Shown one piece after another: positions 33,452 through 45,109 of a DNA stretch of 64,000 bases (its first letter is position 1; each line of letters begins with the position of its first letter). The notes below the pieces were generated by a model. It searched no databases. It had not been told where the DNA came from and was given only the letters and a program-made list of their open reading frames with translations. The translations under genes and the position numbers were made by a program. The DNA comes from Anthonomus grandis grandis (Eukaryota; Arthropoda; Insecta; Coleoptera; Curculionidae), in NCBI RefSeq assembly GCF_022605725.1, contig NC_065548.1:47609131-47673130 (forward strand), given 5' to 3'.

Positions 33452-34217
33452 ATGATGAGTGATGATGACTGTTCCATTTCTGAAACCCTCCCAGAACTCA
33501 CGGAGGCAGTGAATGCTGCATCATTGGAATTGTTACCAATAAAATCTAGAAATAAGTATAACTATGCATACAACCGCTTCATGGACTACCGTACAAATAA
33601 AAATGTAACTTCTTTCTCGGAAAATGTTGTAATGGCATACTTCTTGGAGCTTGGTTCCAAGATGAATTCTTCAACTTTATGGGCCAATTGTTCAATGCTG
33701 AAGGCAACCCTTGCAATTAGACATGATGTGGATATATCTGAATATTCAAAACTTCGGGCATTCCTGAAACAACAAGCACATGCCTATAAGCCAAAAAAAT
33801 CCAAGATTTTAACTAAAGAAGAAATAAACAAATTTATTCAGGAAGCTCCAGATAAGGAATATTTAATGATTAAGGTAACTTACTACTAAACTTCAAATTA
33901 TATTTGGATTCTTTACATGCTTATTTATTGTTGTAGGTAGCTGTAATATTTGGAATTTCCGGAGCTTGCAGAATGGACGAGCTGGTTAAAATGACTGTAC
34001 AAGATATACAAGACCTCCTATCTAAACTTTTAGTTACCATACCGGATTCAAAAACCAATACATCAAGATCATTTATAGTAATAGTTATTGTCATACAAAT
34101 AAAATTATTAGTTTGGAAAATATTCAACAAAACAATGCTATTAGTTCCCAAGTTCTTCCAGTTTTCAATACTTGTACTAATTGTCAAATAACAGTAAATA
34201 TAACAAATAATAAGTAA
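33452..34217 (+). pseudogene. Crypton-like tyrosine recombinase gene with an intron and an internal deletion
   Basis: Exon 1 (33452-33874, 141 codons) starts 'MMSDDDCSISETLPELTEAV' and holds the N-terminal SAM-like core-binding fold ('NKYNYAYNRFMDYRTNKNVT', 'ENVVMAYFLELGSKMNSSTL'). A 62-bp intron (33875-33936, GTAACT...TTGTAG) joins in phase 0 to exon 2: 'VAVIFGISGACRMDELVKMT'. Here 'GACRMDEL' carries the catalytic box I Arg of tyrosine recombinases. After 'KTNTSRSFIV' the frame shifts and reads 'SNSYCHTNKI' to 'FNTCTNCQITVNITNNK' and a stop, the C-terminal pattern of the same insect family. The H-x-x-R...Y catalytic middle is missing. It may be a non-autonomous deletion copy. Confidence 0.65.
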
Positions 34218-34584
34218 TAATTTTAAAATATAATGTTAACCTTGTTTGTGCTGAAAGTTTTAAAAATAAAATTGTTTAGGAAAAAGCCTGTTCGCATTTA
34301 TGTTCTAAAGTTTACTGTATGGAAATAACATTTCCTTACAGTACAGAAATGAATATTTCCTTACTGTTATTTTCGGTTGCCAGGCAACAATCAAGTTGGA
34401 GGAAATATTGACTTTTTCTTTCAAATATGTTGTCAAAAATGTTATTATTTCTTATCGATTTTCGGAAAAAAACTATTTTGACATTTTTATTATTATTTAA
34501 CTAAATGTTAAAAATGATTTTCGTTATTTTGAAGACAATAATTAAGTCTACTTTCAAATTTTTAACATACATTTACAAATATTT

Positions 34585-35110
34585 CTCTGGATATAGCACG
34601 GCATTCTCCTGAACAATTCTATGCTGAAATTGCTCTAGTGACTCAGGTTGCGATTTAAAAACCACAGATTTTAGGTGACCCCACAAAAAAAAGTCAAGAG
34701 GTATTAGATTTAGTAGAAATCGACGTCGATTCTTTTAGTGCGGGTCGTCGTCACCAAGTTCATGCTGTATTTACAGTTAATAGGGATAAAACTTCTGAAA
34801 TGTATGTACCATTTTTACTGATTCATGAAATAATCCAGTTGCTTGACGAGTTGATAAAGTTGAATTCCTTGGAAACTGGCCCAGAATTTCACATTGCGCT
34901 GTTTCGTCGACTTATCTTGGTTGATTTCTCTTTTTTTATTCATGAAGAACCAGTTTCTTCAAATTTGGCTATTAGTTGACGAACATACGTAGGGCTTAAA
35001 TTTTGACCTGATGCCTCTCGTTAAGACGCTGAGCGGTCCTTAAGAAACATTTATCCTGGGAAACATGAATAAAAATAATGTCCACAGTTGTTCAGCTATG
35101 TTGTACACCA
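34585..35110 (-). pseudogene. Mariner-like (DUF4817-type) transposase, core deleted
   Basis: The minus strand retains the N-terminal part ('RTAQRLNERHQ', 'YVRQLIAKFEETGSS', both HTH-type) and the C-terminal part ('PLDFFLWGHLKSVVFKSQPE', 'SLEQFQHRIVQENAVLYPEK'). The first two catalytic blocks between them are absent or unreadable, and stops occur throughout. It is a fifth representative of this transposase group in the window. Confidence 0.6.
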
Positions 35111-35114
35111 TTGT

Positions 35115-35615
35115 TAAAGATAAAAAGTGCTGCTTTTCATTTAAATTGAACTGAAAGTTAACTGTTCTTAAAATAATAATATCTACTAACTAGTACAAGT
35201 TACTTTTTTAAGTAAATTCTGTGATAATAAAATGAGAAAATTTATAAACAACGCTTTTTTTCTAGCTTGATTGTCTAGCTTTCTCAACTCATTTCTTAGT
35301 CGCCTAGGTAATGTACAGTTTTCCTGATATGCATTTTTAATTGTCTTACACATTTGTTTCACTGCCATGTTGTTGATGCGTTTCGGCGTGACTCCTTTGG
35401 GTAGTTACACTAACCTATAGAAATTCCTAAGTTCTTCTAGGGTTATTATCCCACTTAATTTTATTTTTAAATATGAAAAAATAGTTAAATCTACAAATTT
35501 TCAAGGTAAGGAAAGTAAATAAAAAATACTTAGTTTCTTTGTAGATCTTTGTTTTTTTCTTAAACTACTCGATCGAAGTGTGTAGTGACGTGTATACAGA
35601 GTGGTCAAGTTAAAC
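35115..35615. other. Intron, no gene supported
   Basis: AT-rich. A 60-codon minus-strand open frame (35186-35368), with 'LRNELRKLDNQARKKALFIN', has no family pattern I can name. Confidence 0.35.
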
Positions 35616-35619
35616 GTAG

Positions 35620-37545
35620 ACCTGGGACCTGGGAGACCTGGCTTAAAAAGTCTCTTGTAAGTAAGTCTTTTGAAATTCCTGGATATAGGCTTTTAAGGTG
35701 TGATAGGGATGGTCGGGACGGAGGTGTCGGCGCTTATGTAAGAAGTGAATTTATTTTTTCGTTAATTAATTCTCCACTTGCAATAGAGCAGCTTTGGTTT
35801 AAACTATCGATTGAAGCAAAAAATATTGTTATAGGGGTTGTGTATAGGCCACCAACTTTTGCATGCATAGAGTTTCTAAATAATTTAGAGAATACTCTGA
35901 TAAATCTTATTCCAGTACATGATAATATTTATTGTGTTGGGGATTTTAATATAAATCTACTTAACTATGAAAATTCGGATGTAATTAAAATTAATGAGTT
36001 ATTTAATGCATTGGGTTTGACTCAGGTAATTGAGGGACCAACGCGCATAACATCTTCCTCTGCTATATTAATTGACTATGCCTTGACAACAAACAAAGAT
36101 TCTGTGATAGCTAGTGGAACAACGTCCTGTGATGGAAGTGATCATGAACTTATTTATATAAGGACTGTGTTTTATTCAACTAAAAATACGCCTATTTTTA
36201 AGACAACGCACTGTTTCAAAAGTATAAATCTGCGACAGTTTGACTCGGATCTTCGGTCTATACCCTGGAACAATGCATATCATTTAACAGATGTTGATCA
36301 AAATATTTCTTTTATAACCGACAACATAGTTACGTTCCTTAATTTACATGCACCACCTATAAAATTTCGCATTACCAAGCCGTACGCTCTATGGTTGACT
36401 GACGCTGTAAGGGCTATGATGCAGGATAGAGATAAAATGCTAGCAAGGTACAAAAAAAATAAAAGTATTGATGACTGGAATAGTTATAAACGCCTAAGAA
36501 ATATGACCACTCTTGCAATACGTAATAAAAAAAAAACATATTTTACCTTAGAATTAACTGCTACAAAAGATGTTTGGTCTTCAATCAAATTACTCAGACT
36601 AAAAAATAAACAAAATAGAAATAATATTCCTAAAAATCTTGAAAAAAAAATTAATCAGTTTTTTATCAACTCTGTTTCAAAAATTCATTTAAATAAAAAT
36701 ACTCTAAATTATTATAAAAGTGTTAAAAATTACTTATTTCAAACGAGTTTTAGGTTTTTGGCCGTATCGGAGTATGATATTGTAAAGGTTATTAATAACA
36801 TTTAAACTACTGCCACGGGCATTGATGAAATTAAAATATACTTACCATCCGACTATGCCTGCCTTTTCTACTACCTTATATTGTCCATGTCATAAACTAT
36901 TGTCTCGCAAATTCTGTTTTTCCTTCAATGTGGAAAAAAGCGAAAGTTAGCGCTTTACCCAAGACGTTAAAACCTCTTACATTAAGCGATCTGAGGCCAA
37001 TAAGCATTCTTCTAACGCTATCAAAAATATTAGAAAAAGTAATGAAAATGCAGCTTCAGAAATATGTTAAAGACAACTCAATTTTACCAGTGATACAATC
37101 AGGGTTTAGATCAAACCACAGCTGTTGTACGGCATTGGCCTCTATAACTGATGATATTTTATCAGCATTTGATTCCAATAAACTAACATTACTGGTAATG
37201 CTTGACTATAGCAAGGCCTTTGATACTCTCAACCATGATCTTTTAATAAATATTTTGTCATTTGTTGGTTTAGGGGAGGGGGCATGCGCGTTGATTGCTA
37301 ATTATCTTAGAGATAGGTATCAAGTCGTTTCTTATAATGGCGTAGATTCTGGTTTTTTAGAGATTTCTTCTGGCGTGCCTCAGGGCTCCATCCTTGGGCC
37401 AATCCTTTTTTCAATCTATGTATCAAACATGGCAAAAATATTCATATCATCTAAGCAGCACTATTATGCTGATGATACTCAAATAAATCTCTCATTTGAA
37501 CCAAGTGAAAGTTCCCAAGCAGTGGCTGCCATTAATTATGACCTT
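35620..37545 (+). pseudogene. Family C ORF2, N-terminal part (endonuclease and reverse transcriptase)
   Basis: Endonuclease motifs: 'WETWLKKSLVSKSFEIPGYR', 'GRDGGVGAYV', 'VGDFNINLLNYEN', 'GPTRITSSSAILIDYAL' and 'DGSDHELIYI'. A linker with 'PYALWLTDAVRAMMQDRDKM' follows. A TAA near 36803 and a frame change before 36928 break the frame; the reverse transcriptase then shows 'LSDLRPISILLTLSKILEKV', 'VMLDYSKAFDTLNHDLLINI', 'SSGVPQGSILGPILFSIYVS' and the catalytic 'YYADDTQINL'. It is cut in the thumb region at 'AINYDL' by family A copy 1. Reverse transcriptase of this type primes on nicked target DNA. Confidence 0.82.
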
Positions 37546-40500
37546 TTTTTTTATGGTAAACACAAGCACAAGAGGAAAGTCCTATGTCACTCTTGGAGTG
37601 GTGCTTGCGCGAAGATATTTGTGGGCATTTATCTTGAATCGCTGTAGGTTGTATGCGTCGGGAAATATGTGAGGTGGAAGCCCGTTCCACAAAGAAAATG
37701 TTCTCCAGATGAATGAGTCCCGATACAGCGACGTCCTTGGGGTAGGCAGGTGGACTCGATGTTGATGAGCCGCAACTGCTAGACGCGTCCTTCTTGCCGG
37801 AACAGCCCTGGGTGGAATCAGGCCTGCCAGCTCAGAGGAGCACTTACCGTGATAATAACGGTAGAATAAACAGAGATCAGCCACCTTTCTTCTGTGCTCC
37901 AGACTATCCAGACTCTTTGTCAGTTCTGGTTTGTCGATAAGACGAATAGCTCTCTTCTGAATAGAATCCAGCAGGTTTAAACTATGCTTGGGTGCAGAGC
38001 TCCAGACATGCGAGCAATACTCGAGGGAAGGGCGTATTTGAGCCTTATAAAGAGTCAGCAGCTGTTCTGGTGTATACAGTTTTTTCGTTTTGAAAAGCAC
38101 TCCGAGTTTTTTGGAAGCTGCCCTGGCGATCTCGGCAACGTGGTCATGCCAGGACACACTGTTGGTGACTTCGACTCCTAGAAGATGTAAAGATGATTTC
38201 ATTGGCAATATTTTCCCTGCCATAACCAGCTCCGGGCCATCAACGTTAGTCTTCATCGTAAATACTGCAGCCTGCGTTTTTTTACCGTTAAAATTGACCA
38301 GATTGTTACCGCTCCACTCCAAGATTGCTCTAATATCGTTGTTGGTTAGAGCTACTTGTTGCTGCCTAAGATTCTGAGAAGTTGCGGCTGACGTTGGTTT
38401 GGCGGACTTAAGTGTGCTATCGTCCGCAAAGCTGTAGATTGGATTGACAGTGGTTCCTAGCAAATCGTTGATATATATCAAGAAAAGGGTGGGGGATAGA
38501 ATGCATCCTTGAGGGGCTCCAGCGTTAATGTTAAATTTGTCGGAGAGGTGTCCATCGACGGCTACTTGGATTGTTCGTTGTTCAAGAAAACTTTTGATCC
38601 AATTCAATAATGAGTTTTGTATGCCGATTGAGGAGAGCTTGGTTAGTAGTCCCTCATGCCACACTCTGTCAAATGCCTTGGAAATGTCAAGAGCGACTGA
38701 GCGGGACTTGCCGTGCTTCTCCATGGCCTCCGTCCACAAGTGTGTGACGTAAACCAGAAGATCGCCGGTGGATCTAAGCTTTCGGAAACCGTATTGATGA
38801 TCGCTGATTAGTCCAGATGATTCCAGATATCTTAACAGTTGTTGGTTGACTGCTTTCTCCATAATCTTCGATATTACTGGAACTAGTGCAATCGGGCGGT
38901 AATTGGACGGCATCGTCTTCTTACCCTTTTTGGGTACAGCTTGCACTTGAGCAGCTTTCCAGCTTGTTGGAAATGAGCCCTGTTTATACAGGTGCCGTGA
39001 ACAGTCTACACAAGGGAGGAGTCAATTCGTCTGCACAACGTTTTAGTACCAGGGCTGGAATTCCATCGGGTCCAGAAGCTTTGTTGGTGTCTACGCTTTT
39101 AAGAATTTTATTTATAATTCGTTGGGGAAACGAAATTTCTCCCATCGATGAATTCACCCTTGGCAAATATTGCGGTGTTTTGCCTTGCGAGTGCAGAGTA
39201 GAATTGGACGCGAAGAAATTACCCAGTAAGTTGGCTTTTTCCCTTGCTGTTATTGCGATAGAACCATCATCTGCTGTTAGGGGTGGCAAGACCGACTTAG
39301 CAAATCCTTGACTAACGGCTTTCGATACCGACCAGAAAGATCTTGTTCCATTTGGGCAGTTTAGCAGTTTGTTTTTGATCCTGTTGTTGTGACTCTCTTT
39401 GCATTCATCAATAATTCGCTTGCAGCTATTTCTGGAGGCTAAAAAGTTCCTCCGATTTTCGATGGAAGGATGTTGACGCCATTTGCGATATGCTGCGTTT
39501 TTAGTGTTTACTGCCTTTTTGCAATTCAAGTTGAACCATTGTTTGTTGTTTGATCCGCATTTAGTAGAAAAAGGGATATAAGCTTCCATTCCTGCCAAGA
39601 TCGTCTCTGTAATTTGGTTTGCACATTCTGAGATGTTATTGGTTCTAAAGCAGACTTCTTTCCAAGGGAATGAGCGATAAAATTCCCGAAGATGGTTCCA
39701 CTCTGCTGATTTATAGTGCCATACCTTTCGCGACATCGGCGTTTTAACATCCAACTGGCAAGAGACTGTTATCAATTTGTGGTCCGATGTTCCTAGGGGG
39801 GCATGTACTGATACAGTGTACGAGTCAGGTCTGAAGCCAAGACCAGATCTAGGAGACTCGCGAACTCGCCGTCTCGATCGGGGATTCTGGTAGGTTCCTC
39901 CACAAGCTGCGTAAGCCCGCATATGGTGGCAAATAGCTCAGCTTCTCGTCCTTCATCGTCGTTCTTGTTGCAGAAACGCAGCCAGTTGATATTGTGAACG
40001 TTAAAATCACCCATGACGATGATTTCTGCGCTTGGGTAGACAATTTGCAGTTAGTTAATGCAATCAATCAGGTTCAAAAAGAGCCGCCTATATTGGGTGT
40101 CGCTTGGTGGTCTGTAGATACAGCAGATAAATTTCGTGGCTTCACTGGCTATTATTTTGAACCACATGATGTCGAAGTCCGCAGGTTCAAACGTTTCCTC
40201 CCGCTGGCAACTCAAATCGTTCTTGACAAATACTGCCAATTCAAAGTTTAGTCGAAATCGGGTGTGTAGATTGTATCCAGGATAAATGAGGTGAACATTT
40301 GTTGTTGAAGGTTTCACCTTTGTTTCTGCCAATGCCAGAATATGAGGCTTATTTGATTGCAGGTATTGGTGTACTGCATTAATATTGTTGTTTAGGCCTC
40401 TGATGTTGCAGAAATTGATTTTTAGGCTTTTAAATCCGCCTGATGGACCCCCCCGACCAGCCTCCGCCCGGAGATCCGAATGGGAGGCGAGTTTACCTCC

Positions 40501-40702
40501 GGAAAGTTTTGGTCGTGAGGGCGCCATTATGCATTAATTTTACTACTCCATTTCCCCTTTGGAAACCGGACACATCGACATGGCGGCCAAACGTGAGTTC
40601 CATGGAACCCCTTCACGCCGCCTAAGTCCTATGTGGTGGTATTGAACCGAGCGATGCAAGTGGACAACATCTACCACCAAAAAAAATTGCACTCGTAAAT
40701 GC
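37546..40702 (-). mobile_element. Family A non-LTR retrotransposon copy 1 (poly-A tail), nested in family C
   Basis: On the minus strand the unit ends 'gcttgtgtttaccat' plus an A run, seen as T8 at the left border. The 5' border at 40702 touches the target duplication 'tgacctt'. Length is about 3.15 kb with a single long ORF2-type coding region and no ORF1. The same 3' end closes copies 2 and 3 (52440 and 62930). Confidence 0.85.
37582..40527 (-). pseudogene. Family A ORF2: endonuclease and reverse transcriptase
   Basis: The minus strand starts 'MAPSRPKLSGGKLASHSDLR'. Endonuclease motifs are 'KINFCNIRGLNNNINAVHQY', 'HILALAETKVKPS', 'VMGDFNVHNINWLRF' and 'GTSDHKLITVS'. Then come 'NTNKASGPDGIPALVLKRCA', 'SNYRPIALVPVISKIMEKAV', 'SVALDISKAFDRVWHEGLLT', 'GAPQGCILSPTLFLIYINDL' and the catalytic 'YSFADDSTL', with the thumb 'KTKKLYTPEQLLTLYKAQIR' and a closing 'FKINAHKYLRASTTPRVT'. 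Defects are an in-frame TAA near 40051, a frameshift near 39830 and a one-base frameshift near 38990; the last 454 codons are open. Composition is clearly richer in G and C than the neighbours, suggesting a young copy. Confidence 0.88.
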
Positions 40703-40725
40703 TGACCTTGCCAGCATTTACGAGT
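40691..40725. repeat. 13-bp inverted duplication at the 5' junction of family A copy 1
   Basis: 'actcgtaaatgct' at 40691-40703 is the exact reverse complement of 'agcatttacgagt' at 40713-40725. The right arm is family C coding sequence ('ASIYEF'), so the left arm is an extra inverted copy of the target next to the insertion point. Confidence 0.85.
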
Positions 40726-41440
40726 TTTCTAAAAATCATTGCTTACAATTAAATTCTATGAAATCGGCATTTATGCTGTTTCGGAGCAAAGGTAGCCGTA
40801 AGAGTTTTTTACAGTATTATAGGGACCTAATTCATATCAATAACGAGTCTATAAAACACGTCGAGCACTGCAAGAGCTTGGGTTTGATTCTGGATAGTGA
40901 CCTGCGATTCATGCAGCACGTAAATTCATGTATTCAAAAAGGATTTTTAAACCTTAAAAATATTTATAGACATCGTTACGATTTAAATAGAAAAACAAAA
41001 ATTCTGCTGTGTGATTCGCTGGTCCTATCACAGCTTAATCATTGCGATGCAGTGTATGGTCCATGCTTGAGAACTGCTGAAGAGAGTAGAATTCAGAAAC
41101 TCCAAAATGCGTGCCTTAGATTAATATATGGCATAAGAAAGCGCAAATCGATAAAACACAAGCTTAAGGAAACCAGGTGGTTGACTATGCACAACAGAAG
41201 ATTTTTCAGGCATCTTCAATGTTTTTTAAAATAATTAATTTAAGATCTCCACCTTACTTATATAATAAAATAAAATTTCGCACAGATGTTCACAATATTA
41301 ATACCCGGTATAAAGGAAGGCTAACACCTCCGCTTCACTCAACTGAAACTTATAAAAGATCATTTTCTTATCAAATTTCAAAAATTATAAATAGCTGCCA
41401 AACTAATACCGAAACATTTTTAGCTTATATTCTTTAAAAA
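40703..41440 (+). pseudogene. Family C ORF2, C-terminal part
   Basis: After the target duplication the reverse transcriptase thumb resumes: 'DLASIYEFSKNHCLQLNSMK', 'HVEHCKSLGLILDSDLRFMQ', 'KILLCDSLVLSQLNHCDAVY' and 'LQNACLRLIYGIRKRKSIKH'. A frame change near 41215 leads to 'LRSPPYLYNKIKFRTDVHNI' and the final 'YKRSFSYQISKIINSC'. It continues exactly where the part at 35620-37545 was cut. Confidence 0.82.
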
Positions 41441-41618
41441 AATACATTTTTAAGAAATTACTGCAGGAACAATAAAGCATAATTTAGTGGTTGTTTCGTT
41501 TCGATAATTAGGTTAGATGAAAGAACAGGCATTTAGATCTCTGAATCTTTGTGCACTGAATCTCGCCTTTAAACTATTAACCTTGTAATTATTGTATTTT
41601 TTCCTAAATAAAAAAACC

Positions 41619-41867
<249 letters not shown>

Positions 41868-41870
41868 TAA

Positions 41871-42893
41871 GACGTGATAGAGAATTTAAAAAGAAATAGA
41901 CTTTCATTATAAAATTTTTCTCAGAAATGTTTAATACAGGGTGTAAAAGTTAAGAAAAATTATATATTAACTCTTGAACTATCAGCTCAATTTTAATTAA
42001 ATTTCGCATGCAGGTTATTGTGGTAAAGTGTGAATTACTGATGAAGTCAATTTTTGAAAAAATTCGCTTCATCATCATACGGAAGGACTTGGTCCTTTTT
42101 TTGTTTCAAATCTGCGAGGTGATAAAATATTTTTTCTATCTAAAGTCATTTGTTATTTATTTCATTTGTTATTTATTTCAAATTGATCTAAAGTCAACTG
42201 TTAGATCCTCCATTTTATTTGAAAAAAAAGTTATTTTTGCGAAATTATGATTAAAGGCACTGCTTTTAAAATACCTTAGATTAATTGTACAGAAACGACA
42301 CTTAAAATGTTGCAAAAACTTTGAAAAAAAAAAGGAAATTAGGCTTGAATCTTAAATTGAACCTGTCAAATGAAATAATGACATAAGGTAACTTTTGATC
42401 ATCTTTTATATTCAACTTTTTTACAAATATAAGCCCGATTTCCTTTTTTTATAAATTTTTGCAACAATTTAGCAGGTATTTCTAAACAATTAAACTCAGA
42501 TATTTTAAAAACAGTGCCTTAAATCTTTGCAAAATTATTGCAAGAGTAACTTTTTTTCCAAATTGAACGGAGAATCTGACAGTTGACTTCTTATAAAAAA
42601 ATATTTTATCACTTCGCACATTTGAGACGAAAAAGGACCAAGTCCCTCCGTATGTTACGCCACTGGCAATTTTTTCAAAAATTGGCTTCATCAGTAATTG
42701 ACCATTCACTACAATAACCTGCATGCGCAATTTAATTAAAATTAAGCTGGTAGTTTAAAAGTCATGATAAATAAACAAATAATTATTCTTAAATTTTACA
42801 CCCTGCATCTTTGTTATTAAACATTTCTGAGAAAAATTTTATAATGAAAGTCTTTTTTTTTTGAATATTTCTTTTTAAATTCTCTATCACGCA
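41871..42893. mobile_element. 1.0-kb foldback element with arms of nearly 500 bp, flanked by TTAA
   Basis: The left arm (41871 to about 42345) is repeated in reverse orientation from 42893 back to about 42420, with only some 70 bp between. Matching words include 'cgtgatagagaatttaaaaa', 'ttctcagaaatgtttaata', 'gcatgcaggttattgt', 'ttactgatgaag' and 'acttggtcctttttt'. Divergence is roughly 10-20% with several indels. Both ends are flanked by TTAA (41867-41870 and 42894-42897). It has no coding pattern. If transcribed, it would make a long hairpin RNA. TTAA suggests piggyBac-type mobilisation, but the end sequence is not a classical piggyBac end. Confidence 0.8.
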
Positions 42894-42897
42894 TTAA

Positions 42898-43870
42898 AAT
42901 TAATGAAGCTTAAACTGGACCACGCTGCATACCGGCTTTAATAATGAAAAAATATCAATTCAATATATCCTGCACATTAGTATTTCTGAACTTAATATAA
43001 TAGCTTTAAAATTCGATAAAAACGGTATAGATTTACTTTCAAGTTTTATTTTATTTTCCATGTATAAACAGTTGATATTGCCCTTATACATGTACGCCAA
43101 TACTAATAATTAATAACCTAGTTTGTTTTTCATCGCCTTTTTCAACGGCTTGCTTACACGATACTATCATTACGAATTTCGCACGTCGATGCTGGCTGGC
43201 GGTTTATTTTTAATCATTAATAACATGAATTAAACATCTCATTCACTCGGAAAAATTAAATGGTTAAACGACTGTAATTTAAGTTTATTGTCATGGCGTT
43301 AACAAGATGAATCTTCTTAATCTGTATTTTACATCAGTACTGTTTTTCACGTTAATGTTTTACTCCAAAAATATTGTACATAGAAAGTATAATTGAAGTG
43401 TAATAAAGAACATATAGGAATTTATTATTGTTTAAGGGGGTAAGTGCGAACTTGTTAATTAGAGTAAAAAGCGTAAAGTTTCTTAATAGTAATTTAAAGT
43501 GCAATTGTTCTCCTTCAATTGAGGCGTTTAGCGCAATAATGGCCCAAGGTAAAAATTACAGTTTGTAGAAAATTGAGTTGAAAAAAATTGTAATTTTTAT
43601 ATTTTGATATCTATTTTTTTATTATTTCGATTTTTTTTGGTCAAAATGCTAAAAAAACTATTCAAGATGGACAAATAAAACAACCATTTTCCACTATACT
43701 CTTAATTAGACTATATTTTATTATATATATTAAACAATTACACCAATTGTTATTATTCATTTATTTCCCTGTGTCATCAACCCACTTAATTATATTAATA
43801 TGCAATTTATTATATTTACAACTTAACCCCACATGCCTAATTTATATAACATTATTAATAATTAACCTAC
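42898..43870. other. Intron, no feature seen
   Basis: AT-rich sequence with no supported gene or repeat pair between the foldback and the DUF7869-like gene. Confidence 0.45.
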
Positions 43871-43880
43871 TTCTATGCTA

Positions 43881-44703
43881 CTAGGCCACTTTTGCACTGT
43901 AAAAAGTATGTAAAACATACGCTAATAATTCTTGCAGATTGTTATACTTGGCCGCCTCAATTTCTCTACCTGCAGAATATAATAGAGGGAGGTCCCTTAC
44001 ATAAGTTTTAGTATTTCGTTTGGAAATATCAACTTCTTTAAAGAACACTTCTGGATGATTGGACTCTTTATAAAAGTAACGGTCTGGGTTAGCTAAGTTA
44101 TACCTGATCCATTGTATTTTTAACCAACTCACAACTTCTCCACTCACGGTTGTTTTGCGGTTTGTTATATTTTTTTCTAGAGGGACGGTTGTTATATAGT
44201 CTTGAGTCTGCATTTCATTTACTGTAAAAGGATTATGCTTTCTGGCAGTTTTAATCACTTTTATCCAATCACTAGGAACATAAATTTCATTAAATCTCTT
44301 TTTATTTTTCTCCACCACCCCAAAGTCACGGTCACAAGCCAAGTAAGAATGACCCGATACTAAAAATTTGTGATCAATTTGCTGAACTGAAGAGATTTTG
44401 TTTTGTATTATGTAATTACAGATTAAGGACATTTTGTAATTTCTATTTTGCCCTCCACATTGATCACTGTACATAACTAATTTGGAGCTTTTTACAACAT
44501 TTTTCATGTAATGAATTAAGCAGGATCCGATCTCTTGAGGTCCTCTAGATGCTATAGCTTCATGCCAAACGTACATGTGCGCCTGGTTATTTGACAAGTT
44601 GTGTATTCCCAAACAGTACGTCCACATTTGCCTTTTGTAATAACAAACCCCAGTAGAAAGGTGTGGTGTAGGTAGTGTTGACATTAAGTCGAAAGCAATA
44701 ACA
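43881..44703 (-). pseudogene. DUF7869-like protein gene, C-terminal half (copy 2)
   Basis: Open on the minus strand from the insertion point to a stop at 43881. Key stretches are 'VIAFDLMSTLPTPHLSTGVC', 'YYKRQMWTYCLGIHNLSNNQ', 'MYVWHEAIASRGPQEIGSCL', 'KLVMYSDQCGGQNRNYKMSL', 'KFLVSGHSYLACDRDFGVVE' and 'YNNLQELLAYVLHTFYSAKV'. The Asp in 'YSDQCGGQNRN' and the 'GHS...D.D' cluster look like nuclease-type acidic positions; function is not known to me. The N-terminal half lies beyond 49652, on the other side of a complete B retrotransposon. Apart from that insertion this half has no stop or frameshift. Confidence 0.7.
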
Positions 44704-45109
44704 CTGATTCGATCATTGGTAGTCGTACGAGACTGTCTTCGCTCGTCGGCTCTGATGGTTGATAAGTTTTTTTTTGACTTTGATTTGTTTTGATTTGTCT
44801 TTCTGTTTTTGACCTTACCAGACGCGACGCGAAGTTTTGCTGTACGTGTGCTTTCGGTATAAATAGTTTTGATTTGCTTCCTGTATAAATATTAGTTTTG
44901 ATTTCCGATTAAATTAGTACCTGTTAACCTAAACTTGACCTTAAAATCACAATTTATTGAACTTTAACTCTACAACATCAAGTTTTCGCAGTGCGTCTGA
45001 TTTGATAATAAACAGTTCCGGTCTCCTGCTTTACAAATAGTTTTCGTTCACGGAAGAATATTTTTTATTTAAATATTTGGACACTTTTTGAAATCAATCT
45101 TAAGAAATT

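Noticed and set aside
35186..35368. Small minus-strand frame with basic helix
   Set aside because: No family recognised and no supporting context; left uncalled.
37984..39311. Several plus-strand open frames of 65-141 codons across 37984-39311
   Set aside because: They are antisense shadows of the family A reverse transcriptase, which has full motif support on the minus strand.
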